The translations under genes and the position numbers were made by a program. The notes beneath the pieces were generated by a model. The model saw only the letters and a program-made list of their open reading frames with translations. It was not told the DNA's origin and did no database searches. DNA of 53,611 bases from Actinobacteria bacterium HGW-Actinobacteria-6 (GTDB taxonomy: Bacteria > Actinomycetota > Coriobacteriia > Anaerosomatales > Anaerosomataceae): positions 1 through 53,611 of the forward strand of contig PHEU01000012.1 of the NCBI GenBank assembly GCA_002841295.1. Direction: 5' to 3'. This document shows, piece by piece, positions 28,875 to 36,069 of the stretch (positions are counted from its first letter, which is position 1; every line of letters begins with the position of its first letter).

Positions 28875-29246
28875 ATGGCACGCAGAGAGCGCAAGCCGAT
28901 GGAGCCAGGGCAGCGCGCCCAGGGCAACACGGGACGGACGTGGCAAGGGCAGGGCGGATCCACCTCGGGCGCCCGGTATCTTGAGTCATGCAAACGCCGC
29001 GCGATGGCGGTCAAGAGCAAGCGAGAGTTTGGGCAGCTCAATATCGAGACGCTCACATTTGTCGGGTGCGAACACTGGCTGGTCACCATGCGCCTGGGGG
29101 CCATCAAGAGCCTTGAGGCCGGGGACACAAAGCGGCATCTCTCGGCGTTGCGTCAGATCGAGAAGTTTGAGGCAGCGGGTCCGACCGTCCGAACAGCGGC
29201 GTATCAGGCCGCCAATGTGGTGCAAGCCAGGCTTGAGGCCAAGTAG
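28875..29246 (+). CDS. small basic protein of unknown function
   Basis: A 123-residue, lysine/arginine-rich protein. The first 35 residues look disordered (Gly, Gln, Arg rich); residues 45-120 are likely helical with a LTFVGCEHWLVTMRLGAIK core. I do not recognise a family. A strong GGGAGTAGGGAA ribosome binding site and GC-rich third positions support a real gene. It lies 15 bases after degV. The basic tail suggests nucleic-acid binding, but this is only composition. Confidence 0.6.
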   Translation: MARRERKPMEPGQRAQGNTGRTWQGQGGSTSGARYLESCKRRAMAVKSKREFGQLNIETLTFVGCEHWLVTMRLGAIKSLEAGDTKRHLSALRQIEKFEAAGPTVRTAAYQAANVVQARLEAK

Positions 29247-29340
29247 GCGGGACCGGATATCCGTTCGGTCGCCAAAAGATGCCTTACGGCGACGATTATC
29301 GACCGTGCGTCGGCAACTGGAGCAAATGCGAGCGAGGCTC

Positions 29341-29369
29341 TTGCCAGCGTAAGTGCGGTGTCGTACAGT
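29341..29369 (+). promoter_or_regulatory. strong sigma-70-type promoter of the candidate small RNA
   Basis: TTGCCA at 29341-29346 and TACAGT at 29364-29369 are separated by exactly 17 bases; they match consensus at 5/6 and 4/6 positions. Transcription would start at about 29376-29377, exactly where the first arm of the RNA's closing stem begins. Confidence 0.65.
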
Positions 29370-29376
29370 AGTTCTT

Positions 29377-29594
29377 GTCCCGAGAGGTTGAGTCGGGCGA
29401 ACCGCGAAAAGTAGCGTACCAGTAGCTGCCGGCGGGGTGTCAGACGGAGAAGCTCAGCGCAAGCAGTGCTCGACTATCTGGTCGCTCCAAGGGTGTGAAA
29501 AGGGAAGCTGCGGATTAGTGGAACTCGCCGGGCAAGGTTTCTCGGGACACTTCTATGCTCAGGAAAGGTCGGGTCTTCAGATCCGGCCTTCTTT
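29377..29594 (+). ncRNA. candidate structured small RNA, 6S-like layout, unknown class
   Basis: About 218 bases with its own promoter and terminator in a 572-base gap with no credible gene. GTCCCGAGA (29377-29385) pairs perfectly with TCTCGGGAC (29540-29548), enclosing a long rod: GGCGA (29396)/TCGCC (29525) after a symmetrical 10x10 loop, CCGC (29402)/GCGG (29510), and AGCG-ACCAG (29413-29422)/CTGGT-CGCT (29478-29486) with one bulge. A purine-rich internal loop (GGGTGTGAAAAGGGAAG) lies on the 3' side. I looked for signatures of RNase P RNA, tmRNA, SRP RNA, T-box, SAM, cobalamin and cyclic di-GMP riboswitches and found none. A closing stem, an internal bubble and about 170 bases recall 6S RNA, but sequence identity to 6S is not evident. 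Confidence 0.6.
29565..29594 (+). terminator. intrinsic terminator of the small RNA
   Basis: A 10-bp stem (AAGGTCGGGT at 29565-29574 with ATCCGGCCTT at 29581-29590, including G-U pairs), a 6-base loop and a CTTT tail. It begins 16 bases after the closing stem of the candidate RNA. Confidence 0.7.
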
Positions 29595-29669
29595 GCGTCC
29601 CGGACTGCATCTGGGCGGTGTCAGGCACGCACAGGTGTTTACAGGCTTCCTCAGGCTTCCCAAAAACGC

Positions 29670-29714
29670 GTGCCATCTGGTTTTTCAGGGGGCATACTGT
29701 TCACGAATCGTGAA
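29670..29714 (+). promoter_or_regulatory. promoter and perfect palindromic operator of the antiporter operon
   Basis: GTGCCA (29670-29675) and CATACT (29693-29698), 17 bases apart, form a plausible promoter. TTCACGA-A-TCGTGAA (29700-29714), a perfect 7+1+7 palindrome, lies right where transcription would begin, an ideal repressor site. The remaining bases 29595-29669 and 29715-29804 show no gene or other clear signal. No matching regulator gene is adjacent. Confidence 0.55.
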
Positions 29715-29804
29715 AGTCTAGCGAATTATGGTGACAAGCGGTGCGTGTGCGCCGTCAGCCCCCGGAGACGACGCAAAGCTTGTTTGTGAATGCGTTCGCA
29801 AGGG

Positions 29805-29818
29805 GGTGAACCGTCACC
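29805..29818 (+). promoter_or_regulatory. hairpin masking the ribosome binding site
   Basis: GGTGA-ACCG-TCACC directly abuts the ATG at 29819 and covers the end of the AGGGGGTGA ribosome binding site. This 5-bp stem with a 4-base loop could limit initiation and so, through coupling, the whole antiporter operon. Confidence 0.45.
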
Positions 29819-30703
29819 ATGGATTCCGCGACTACCAAGTCCTCGGCGTCGGTCGGTTTCAGGCTTTGGAGAGCCCTGGCTGTTGGCGCTTCGACACTCT
29901 TCGTCACACTTCTGATCGGCCTCACCGGAGAACTTGGCCTGTATTGGCCGCTCTACGTCATCCCGGTGATCTTGGCTGCGGTCTTCTTCTACGTGCCCGG
30001 TGTGGTCCTCGCAGCGGCAACATGCGGCGGAGCTATCGCATTGGTGGCTCCGTCCGGGGCGTTGTCAGGCGGTGGTGGAGTTCAGATCCTTGTTGGGTTT
30101 GTTGCGCTGCTTGTAGCCGGCACCGCCGTCGGCGTTCACTCGTCTCGTACAGCCCGACATGCAACCGCGCTTGAACAGGTGACTTTCCGAGACGAGGAGA
30201 CCGGGCTCTACAAGCCCACCTATATGCGCCGGCGCCTGATCGAGGAAGTCCGTCGCGCGCTGCGACATGAGGTAGCAGTCGGTCTACTAGTGGTGCGCCT
30301 CGATGGCCTCGCCGTATTTCGCGAGACGTTTGGTGCCTACAAGACCGGCCTGCTGATGGAACACCTTGCTGATGTGTTGCGCATAACCGTGCGTGACACG
30401 GATATCGTCGGCCGATATGGTCCCGAGTCGTTCGGCGTCATAATGCCTTTTGCAGGTCCTGCGGAAGCCATGCTCGTCGCCGATCGCGTTCGCACCGCCG
30501 CCTGTGAGGCCGAGTTTGAGGGCGATGTTCTGCAGCCCTCGGCACATTGCCCGGTGAGTGTCGCCGCGGTCGCGCTCCCAGCCGAGGCAAGCACCGTTGA
30601 GGAACTGGTAGCGATCGCGGCCGATAGGCTGGCCGACACGGCACCAGATTTTGACTCTCCCAAGACTGTTGGTTCCTTCAGGCTTGGGGAGGTTCGCTCG
30701 TGA
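29819..30703 (+). CDS. membrane protein with degenerate GGDEF domain
   Basis: A 294-residue protein with about four membrane helices (residues 18-110) and a C-terminal GGDEF-like domain (about 120-290). The GGDEF signature reads GPESF, so cyclase activity is unlikely. The inhibitory-site RxxD is kept (RDTD, 5 residues upstream of the signature position), so the domain could bind cyclic di-GMP as a receptor. The next gene, mrpE, overlaps its stop by 4 bases. This places a cyclic di-GMP-related protein at the head of an ion antiporter operon. Confidence 0.8.
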   Translation: MDSATTKSSASVGFRLWRALAVGASTLFVTLLIGLTGELGLYWPLYVIPVILAAVFFYVPGVVLAAATCGGAIALVAPSGALSGGGGVQILVGFVALLVAGTAVGVHSSRTARHATALEQVTFRDEETGLYKPTYMRRRLIEEVRRALRHEVAVGLLVVRLDGLAVFRETFGAYKTGLLMEHLADVLRITVRDTDIVGRYGPESFGVIMPFAGPAEAMLVADRVRTAACEAEFEGDVLQPSAHCPVSVAAVALPAEASTVEELVAIAADRLADTAPDFDSPKTVGSFRLGEVRS

Positions 30704-31173
30704 AGGCCGTTCGCGCGGCGGTTCCACTCATGATCTTCTGGTTGGTCCTTACGGGCTCGCTTCGTGCCGCCGATCTTGCGATCGGCGTGGTGCTGTCTGG
30801 TCTGCTCGGGTGGTGGGCAGCAACATTATGGCGTGACGTCGAGGTGCCGACTTTGAGCGTGGCTCAGTCGCTGCGATTCTGTCTCTATGCGCCATGGCTT
30901 ATCAAGGAGATATTCATTGCGGCGGTTGGGGTGGCCGAGAAGGTCTTGGATCCTGCGATGCCGGTGGATCCGTGCGTGATCGTTCATCACAGTCCACTTC
31001 GACGAGATGTGTCGCGGGTCGCTTTCGCCAACTCGATCACGCTCACACCGGGAACACTCACGCTTGACGTCGACGAAGGTACGTTCACCGTGCACTGCCT
31101 GTCGCCCGGGTTCGCAACAGGCATCGAGAACGGTGACATGGAGCGGCGCATACGCCGGGTATTCGAGGAGTGA
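30700..31173 (+). CDS. mrpE: cation/proton antiporter subunit MrpE
   Basis: A 157-residue MnhE/MrpE protein: two or three membrane helices at the N-terminus, the SLRFCLYAPWLIKEIFIAAVGVAEKVL segment (shown here only as the family region near residues 55-80), and a C-terminal cytoplasmic domain with ANSITLTPGTLTLDV, the best-conserved MrpE motif. GTG start coupled to the GGDEF-like gene. Confidence 0.93.
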   Translation: MKAVRAAVPLMIFWLVLTGSLRAADLAIGVVLSGLLGWWAATLWRDVEVPTLSVAQSLRFCLYAPWLIKEIFIAAVGVAEKVLDPAMPVDPCVIVHHSPLRRDVSRVAFANSITLTPGTLTLDVDEGTFTVHCLSPGFATGIENGDMERRIRRVFEE

Positions 31174-31176
31174 GCG

Positions 31177-31452
31177 ATGCGCACATTCTTCTGGGGACTC
31201 GGGATATTCATGCTGGCGAACGCCTTCCTTTGTCTGCTCCGGGCATATCTCGGCCCGACCGCCGCTGACCGTATTCTTGCGGTGAACATCGTGGGAACCA
31301 AAACGCTCGTCGTGCTCGTGCTGTTGTCATACATCTTCGGGCGAAGCCTGTATCTGGATGTAGCACTCGTCTACGGGCTGCTGAACTTCCTTGTCACCGT
31401 GGTGGCGGCTCGGTTCATGGAAACGGGACGCCTGAGTGGTGAGGCGACGTGA
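31177..31452 (+). CDS. mrpF: cation/proton antiporter subunit MrpF
   Basis: A 91-residue protein with three membrane helices and the MrpF core GPTAADRILAVNIVGTK, which carries the conserved Asp. In antiporters of this type MrpE, F and G form the sodium-side module with the small Mbh-like subunits. mrpG overlaps its stop by 4 bases. Confidence 0.92.
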   Translation: MRTFFWGLGIFMLANAFLCLLRAYLGPTAADRILAVNIVGTKTLVVLVLLSYIFGRSLYLDVALVYGLLNFLVTVVAARFMETGRLSGEAT

Positions 31453-31790
31453 GCGCCTTCGAAGCACTCACCAACGCTCTTGCGGCTGTGCTGTGCGTCG
31501 TGGGCGCCTTCTTCTTCTTCGTTGGCACCGTCGGTATCTTGCGGCTCCCGGACTTCTACTCGCGTACGCATGCTGCGACCAAGTGCGATACGGTCGGTGC
31601 AGGATCGGTGCTGCTCGGCCTTGCGGTTCTTGAGGGCTTCACTCCGGCAGCACTGAAGCTGATAGCGCTTGCTGCGCTCGTGCTGGTATCGAGCCCGACG
31701 GCGGGACATGCCCTCGCCCGAGCGGTCTATCGCGGAGGAATGGCTCCCTGGACGAGACCGGGGCACCGCAGCGGTGGTGAGCCAAAGTGA
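31449..31790 (+). CDS. mrpG: cation/proton antiporter subunit MrpG
   Basis: A 113-residue, three-helix protein with the MrpG motif GILRLPDFYSRTHAATKCDTVG and SSPTAGHALARA near the end. GTG start overlapping mrpF; its own stop overlaps the next gene by 4 bases. Confidence 0.92.
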   Translation: MSAFEALTNALAAVLCVVGAFFFFVGTVGILRLPDFYSRTHAATKCDTVGAGSVLLGLAVLEGFTPAALKLIALAALVLVSSPTAGHALARAVYRGGMAPWTRPGHRSGGEPK

Positions 31791-32029
31791 GCGAGCTGTT
31801 CGATCTGGTGCTCATTGCGCTGCTCATCGCGTGCGCGCTTGCGGTCATTCGAACCAAAGATCTACTCGGTGCCGCGATCATCTTCTCTACCTACAGCCTT
31901 GTTCTGTGTCTCATGTGGCAGCATCGCGGAGCACCGGACGTTGCGATGACCGAGGCCGCCGTTGGGGCGGGTGTGACGACGGTACTCTTCCTCGTAGCCA
32001 TCGGTCGGACTGTGAGGCGCGAGAAATGA
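31787..32029 (+). CDS. MbhD-like (DUF4040) antiporter subunit
   Basis: An 80-residue membrane protein that matches the DUF4040/MbhD module: LLGAAIIFSTYSLVLCLMW and APDVAMTEAAVGAGVTTVLFL. In canonical Mrp this module is the C-terminal part of MrpA; here it is a separate gene as in the membrane-bound hydrogenase (Mbh) arrangement. GTGA/ATGA overlaps on both sides. Confidence 0.88.
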   Translation: MSELFDLVLIALLIACALAVIRTKDLLGAAIIFSTYSLVLCLMWQHRGAPDVAMTEAAVGAGVTTVLFLVAIGRTVRREK

Positions 32030-32748
32030 AGCGAGCACTCACGATCGCGATGCTTGTGTTGCTCGCTATGCCGCTGCTCTACGCGATGTCCCAGCTGCCG
32101 CCTCATGGCAGTGCGACGTCACCGGCCTACACGCACATCTCGCCCCGCTACCTGGAGCGTGGTCCGGAGGAAGCGGGCGCCGAGAACGTCGTGACCGACG
32201 TGATCCTGAACTACCGCGGGTTTGACACGAACGGTGAAGTCACGGTGATCTTCACCTCGCTTGCAGCAGTGCTTGCAGTGCTCCTGGCGGGTCGTAAGGG
32301 CGACGAGCGGCCCGTCAGAGAGCCTGCGGCAGAGCCCTCCCCGCCGAGCGTCGTCGTCAGATTCGTCGTGAGACTGCTGGGTCCATTCGTCACCATGTTT
32401 GCGGTGTATGTGATTATCAACGGTCACGTATCTCCCGGCGGCGGCTTCCAGGGGGGCACTGTCTTCGGGGCGCTCGTGATTCTGATCACGGTCGTGCTCG
32501 GCAGGTCTGTGGCCGAGAAGCTGCAACCGCTGGGGGTGCGACGCATTCTGCAGGCTGCCGCACCGCTGACGTTCGTGGCAGTGGGCGTGCTGGGGCTCGC
32601 GCTGTTTGGTGACTACCTCGCATTCCCGAGGGACGAGGCGCTTGCCTGGGTGCGCACCTCATGGCTGATGGTCATCGAGATCGGCATCGGCGTCGGTGGC
32701 GCAGCTATCATCTCGGCCATCTTCTGGCAGATGGGGGGCGACCGATGA
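32026..32748 (+). CDS. fused MbhE-MnhB antiporter subunit
   Basis: A 240-residue protein. Residues 1-90 correspond to MbhE (one helix, then VTDVILNYRGFDTNGEVTVIF), which is part of MrpA in Bacillus. Residues 105-240 are a MrpB/MnhB domain with GHVSPGGGFQGGTV. The ATG overlaps the preceding stop; a longer reading of the frame would run back through mrpG and the MbhD gene. The fusion of MbhE with MrpB departs from both standard layouts. Confidence 0.88.
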   Translation: MKRALTIAMLVLLAMPLLYAMSQLPPHGSATSPAYTHISPRYLERGPEEAGAENVVTDVILNYRGFDTNGEVTVIFTSLAAVLAVLLAGRKGDERPVREPAAEPSPPSVVVRFVVRLLGPFVTMFAVYVIINGHVSPGGGFQGGTVFGALVILITVVLGRSVAEKLQPLGVRRILQAAAPLTFVAVGVLGLALFGDYLAFPRDEALAWVRTSWLMVIEIGIGVGGAAIISAIFWQMGGDR

Positions 32749-33098
32749 TTGCGATGCTCTGGCAGAACATCGACTACGTCGGATCCGTCGTGCTCTTCTG
32801 TATCGGCCTGTACTGCGTCATCACCAAGAACAACCTCATCAAGAAGTTCATCGGGCTCAACATCATGGAGACGTCGGTGTTCGCCTTCATCATCGCGCTC
32901 GGCGTCGTGGACGGTGGCGAGGCGCCGATCATGGGGGCTGGCGCAAGCGCACCGTTCACCAATCCGATCCCGCAGGCGCTCATCCTCACCGGCATCGTCG
33001 TGGCGGTGAGTACGACTGCGCTCGCTCTCAGTCTGATCATTCGGATCTACGAGCACTGCGGCACGATCGAGGCTGATGAGCTCAGGGAGATGGAGTGA
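32745..33098 (+). CDS. mrpC: cation/proton antiporter subunit MrpC (NuoK-like)
   Basis: A 117-residue, three-helix NuoK homologue: GLYCVITKNNLIKKFIGLNI, then NPIPQALILTGIVVAVSTTALAL. NuoK/MrpC carries conserved acidic residues in the proton path. ATG overlaps the previous stop by 4 bases. Confidence 0.92.
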   Translation: MIAMLWQNIDYVGSVVLFCIGLYCVITKNNLIKKFIGLNIMETSVFAFIIALGVVDGGEAPIMGAGASAPFTNPIPQALILTGIVVAVSTTALALSLIIRIYEHCGTIEADELREME

Positions 33099-33099
33099 G

Positions 33100-34584
33100 A
33101 TGACGGCTTCCGCGCTCCTCGTGGGCCTCATAATCGTGCCGCTTGCGGGCGCGGTTCTCACACCCGTCGTTGGCGGACGCGACGGCGCCCGAGCTTGTGG
33201 GTGGGCGACTCTCGTCATGGTCGTCACATCTGGCATTGCGGCGGCGCTTGTCGTTCACGTTGCGCAGGTCGGACCCTTCTCGGCGTATCTTGGTGGGTGG
33301 GAACCTCCCTATGGCATTGAGCTGCGGTTCGATGAGTTCAGCGCCTCGGTCGCGATCATCTGTCTGCTTGGACTGCTCGCCGTCGTGTTCTCGCTCCGAT
33401 ATGCGGCGCACGAGCTCCCACCCGTGCGTATCGGCACGTACTACACGCTGCTGCTGCTGAACCTGACCGGCATGCTCGGCTTCGTCGTCACCGGCGATGT
33501 ATTCAACCTGTTCGTCTTCATGGAGATCCTTTCGCTGTCGGGCTACGCGCTCGTCGCCATCAGCGGTGAGCGGACCGCCGAGATGGCCGCCTTCAAGTAC
33601 CTGGTGATGGGAGCGGTCTCGTCGCTACTCGTGTTGTTCGCAATCGGATTGCTGTACGCGTTGACTGGAAGCCTGAACATGGCGGATATCAGCGCGCGAC
33701 TATCCGGCGCTGCCGAGGCGCCCGCGATGCTCGCGTTGGCGCTCCTGACGACGGGGCTCATGGTGAAAGCAGCGCTCTTCCCGCTGCACGTGTGGCTTCC
33801 CGACGCGCACGCCATCGCACCGAGTCCGGTGAGTGCGCTTCTTTCGGGACTGGTTGTGAAGACCGGGCTTCTCGGCCTGATCCGCGTGTACCAAATCTAC
33901 TACGGCGCGAAGGTTCTGGACCTCTCGGCACTCAACACGGTGTTAGTCTGGCTCGGTGCGATCTCGATCGTGATGGGCGCGTTCTTCGCGATATTCCAGG
34001 AAGACATCAAGATGATGCTCGCGTACTCCACCATCTCGAACATCGGGTACATCGTCATGGGTCTCGGGCTCGCATCGCAGTACGGCATGATCGGCGCAAC
34101 CGTGCACATCTTCAACCACGCGCTTATCAAGGCGACGCTCTTCCTCGGCGCCGGGGCGATCATCTACCGGACGGGGTATCGCAACCTCACCGACCTGCGT
34201 GGAGTTGGGCGCTCCATGCCATTCACGACAGCCGCCATCTCGGTGGGTGCGATCTCGATCGTGGGCATGCCGCCGACAGCGGGCTTCCTGTGCAAGTGGT
34301 ATATCGCGCTTGGGGCGGTCCAGGCGGGACATCCAGTTTTTGGCGTTGCCCTGGTCTTTGGAGCGCTGTTCATCTTCGTCTACTACATCCGGATGGTGAA
34401 CTCGTTCTACTTCCAGCAACCCGTGCACCCGGAGATTCTCGAGGTGAAGGAGGCACCGCTGAGCATGCTCGTGCCGATCCTTATCCTTGCGGCGCTGTGT
34501 CTTGTGATGGGGCTGCTCGGCAGAATCCCGCTCAGCTTCATTGAGCCAGCCGTGACGAGGCTGCTCGGGACGGTGGGGGGCTGA
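33100..34584 (+). CDS. mrpD: MrpD-type antiporter subunit 1
   Basis: A 494-residue, about 14-helix protein of the NuoN/MrpD family. The conserved Glu of helix 5 (NLFVFMEILSLSGYALVA) and the Lys of helix 7 (GLMVKAALFPLHVWLPDAH) are present, as are VVKTGL in helix 8 and the broken-helix HIFNHALIKATLF. These residues form the proton channel. Of the four large subunits it is the closest by eye to Bacillus MrpD. Start ATG one base after the mrpC stop. Confidence 0.9.
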   Translation: MTASALLVGLIIVPLAGAVLTPVVGGRDGARACGWATLVMVVTSGIAAALVVHVAQVGPFSAYLGGWEPPYGIELRFDEFSASVAIICLLGLLAVVFSLRYAAHELPPVRIGTYYTLLLLNLTGMLGFVVTGDVFNLFVFMEILSLSGYALVAISGERTAEMAAFKYLVMGAVSSLLVLFAIGLLYALTGSLNMADISARLSGAAEAPAMLALALLTTGLMVKAALFPLHVWLPDAHAIAPSPVSALLSGLVVKTGLLGLIRVYQIYYGAKVLDLSALNTVLVWLGAISIVMGAFFAIFQEDIKMMLAYSTISNIGYIVMGLGLASQYGMIGATVHIFNHALIKATLFLGAGAIIYRTGYRNLTDLRGVGRSMPFTTAAISVGAISIVGMPPTAGFLCKWYIALGAVQAGHPVFGVALVFGALFIFVYYIRMVNSFYFQQPVHPEILEVKEAPLSMLVPILILAALCLVMGLLGRIPLSFIEPAVTRLLGTVGG

Positions 34585-34585
34585 G

Positions 34586-36061
34586 ATGGAAGTTACCGAT
34601 ATCCGTCCGATTCTCGCGCCAGCGATTTCGTTTGCGTGTACGGGTCTTGTGTTCCTCATGGGGCGCAACACGTTCTGGCGTCGGTTCTGGAGCCTCGGTG
34701 CCGCCACCGCCAAGCTCGTGGTCGTCATGTCGATGCTCCCGGGCACGCTTCGTGGAACCGTCTATGTGTTCAAGCTGCTCGACTTCACGCCCGGGATCGG
34801 TCTCGGATTCCGGGCCGATGCGCTCGGGATGTTCTTCGCGATCGTGAGCTCGACGCTGTGGCTGATAACGACGGTGTACGCCATCGGCTACATGGAGCCC
34901 GAGCACGCCAAGGTGCGCTTCTTCGGCTTCTTTGCCCTGTGCGTTTCGACGACCATCGGCATCGCTTTTGCCGAGAATCTCCTGACGCTGTTCTTGTTCT
35001 ACGAGACGCTTACGATCTGCACGTATCCGCTCGTCATCCATGAGGAAACGCCTGAAGCCATGAAGGCAGGGCGAAAGTACCTTGCCTACACGTTGATCGG
35101 TGGAGCGTTCGTCTTGTTGGGCTCGATCATCACGTTTCAGCTTGCGGGCACGCTTACCCTCAGCCGTCCAGGCATACTCTCCATGTCTGCGGGTGGAACC
35201 ACGCTCACCTGGCTGTTCGTAGCGCTGATTGCCGGGTTTGGGGTGAAGGCCGCCATCATGCCGCTACATGGTTGGCTGCCGAGCGCGATGGTGGCTCCAA
35301 CGCCGGTGAGCGCGCTTCTGCACGCCGTGGCGGTGGTCAAGGCGGGCGCATTCGGCATCCTTCGCATCATCTACAACGTCTACGGAGTCGAGCTTCTGAA
35401 GCAGCTTCAGGTCATTAGCTGGCTCGCATACCTCGCCGCATTCACGATCCTGGCCGGCTCTTTCATCGCGATATACCAGGACAACTTCAAGCGACGCCTT
35501 GCGTACTCGACCGTGAGTCAGCTGTCCTACATCATTCTCGGCGCTGCGTTGCTCACGCCATACGGCGCCACCGCGGCTATCGCGCACATTGCGAACCAGG
35601 CGTTCGCGAAGATCACCATGTTCTTCGTCGCCGGCTCCATTCAGCGCACGACGGGCAAGACGCAGATTCATGAGCTCGCGGGCATCGGTTATCGAATGCC
35701 GTTCACGATGGCGGCGTATACCGTCGCGGCGCTGAGTTTCATCGGGGTGCCGCTGACCGCCGGGTTCGTGAGCAAGTGGTACCTGTCGCTCGGTGCGCTG
35801 CAGTCCGGGCAGTGGTGGTTCGTGATCGTGATGATCGCGAGCTCTCTGTTGAATGCGGCGTATTGGTTGCCTGTCATCTACCTTGCCTACTTTAAGGCGC
35901 CTGTGGGGGCGACGCTCGATATCCACGAGGCAAAGCCGACGCTCCTGTGGCCGACGCTCTTGTGTGCGCTGTACGTCATTCTGCTCGGCGTGACTACCCA
36001 GGTTCCGGGGCTGCCGTTCTCGCTTGCACAGGCGGCTGTCCGGTTCGTCTTCGGCATGTAG
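34586..36061 (+). CDS. MrpD/NuoM-type antiporter subunit 2
   Basis: A 491-residue antiporter-like protein with intact channel residues: Glu in LFLFYETLTICTYPLVIHEE, Lys in GFGVKAAIMPLHGWLPSA, and VVKAGA in helix 8. HIANQAFAKITMFF replaces the usual NHALFK-type helix. It shares long stretches (YPLxVHEETPEAM, YIIxG after it) with the next gene, so the two look like an old tandem duplication. Confidence 0.88.
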   Translation: MEVTDIRPILAPAISFACTGLVFLMGRNTFWRRFWSLGAATAKLVVVMSMLPGTLRGTVYVFKLLDFTPGIGLGFRADALGMFFAIVSSTLWLITTVYAIGYMEPEHAKVRFFGFFALCVSTTIGIAFAENLLTLFLFYETLTICTYPLVIHEETPEAMKAGRKYLAYTLIGGAFVLLGSIITFQLAGTLTLSRPGILSMSAGGTTLTWLFVALIAGFGVKAAIMPLHGWLPSAMVAPTPVSALLHAVAVVKAGAFGILRIIYNVYGVELLKQLQVISWLAYLAAFTILAGSFIAIYQDNFKRRLAYSTVSQLSYIILGAALLTPYGATAAIAHIANQAFAKITMFFVAGSIQRTTGKTQIHELAGIGYRMPFTMAAYTVAALSFIGVPLTAGFVSKWYLSLGALQSGQWWFVIVMIASSLLNAAYWLPVIYLAYFKAPVGATLDIHEAKPTLLWPTLLCALYVILLGVTTQVPGLPFSLAQAAVRFVFGM

Positions 36062-36069
36062 AGGGGTGA

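Noticed and set aside
29247-29340. A GACCG...CGGTC hairpin after the gene ending at 29246 as terminator
   Set aside because: The pairing is imperfect and no T-run follows. It may help termination but I could not support it as a feature.
29377-29594. Assignment of the small RNA to RNase P RNA, tmRNA, SRP RNA or a riboswitch
   Set aside because: The conserved cores of these RNAs (for example the SRP GGAAG/AGCA loop, P RNA ACAGAA and GAAAG blocks, B12 box) are not present.
29437-29721. A 94-codon open frame in the gene-free region
   Set aside because: It starts inside the candidate RNA, runs straight through its terminator, has no ribosome binding site and encodes no recognisable sequence.
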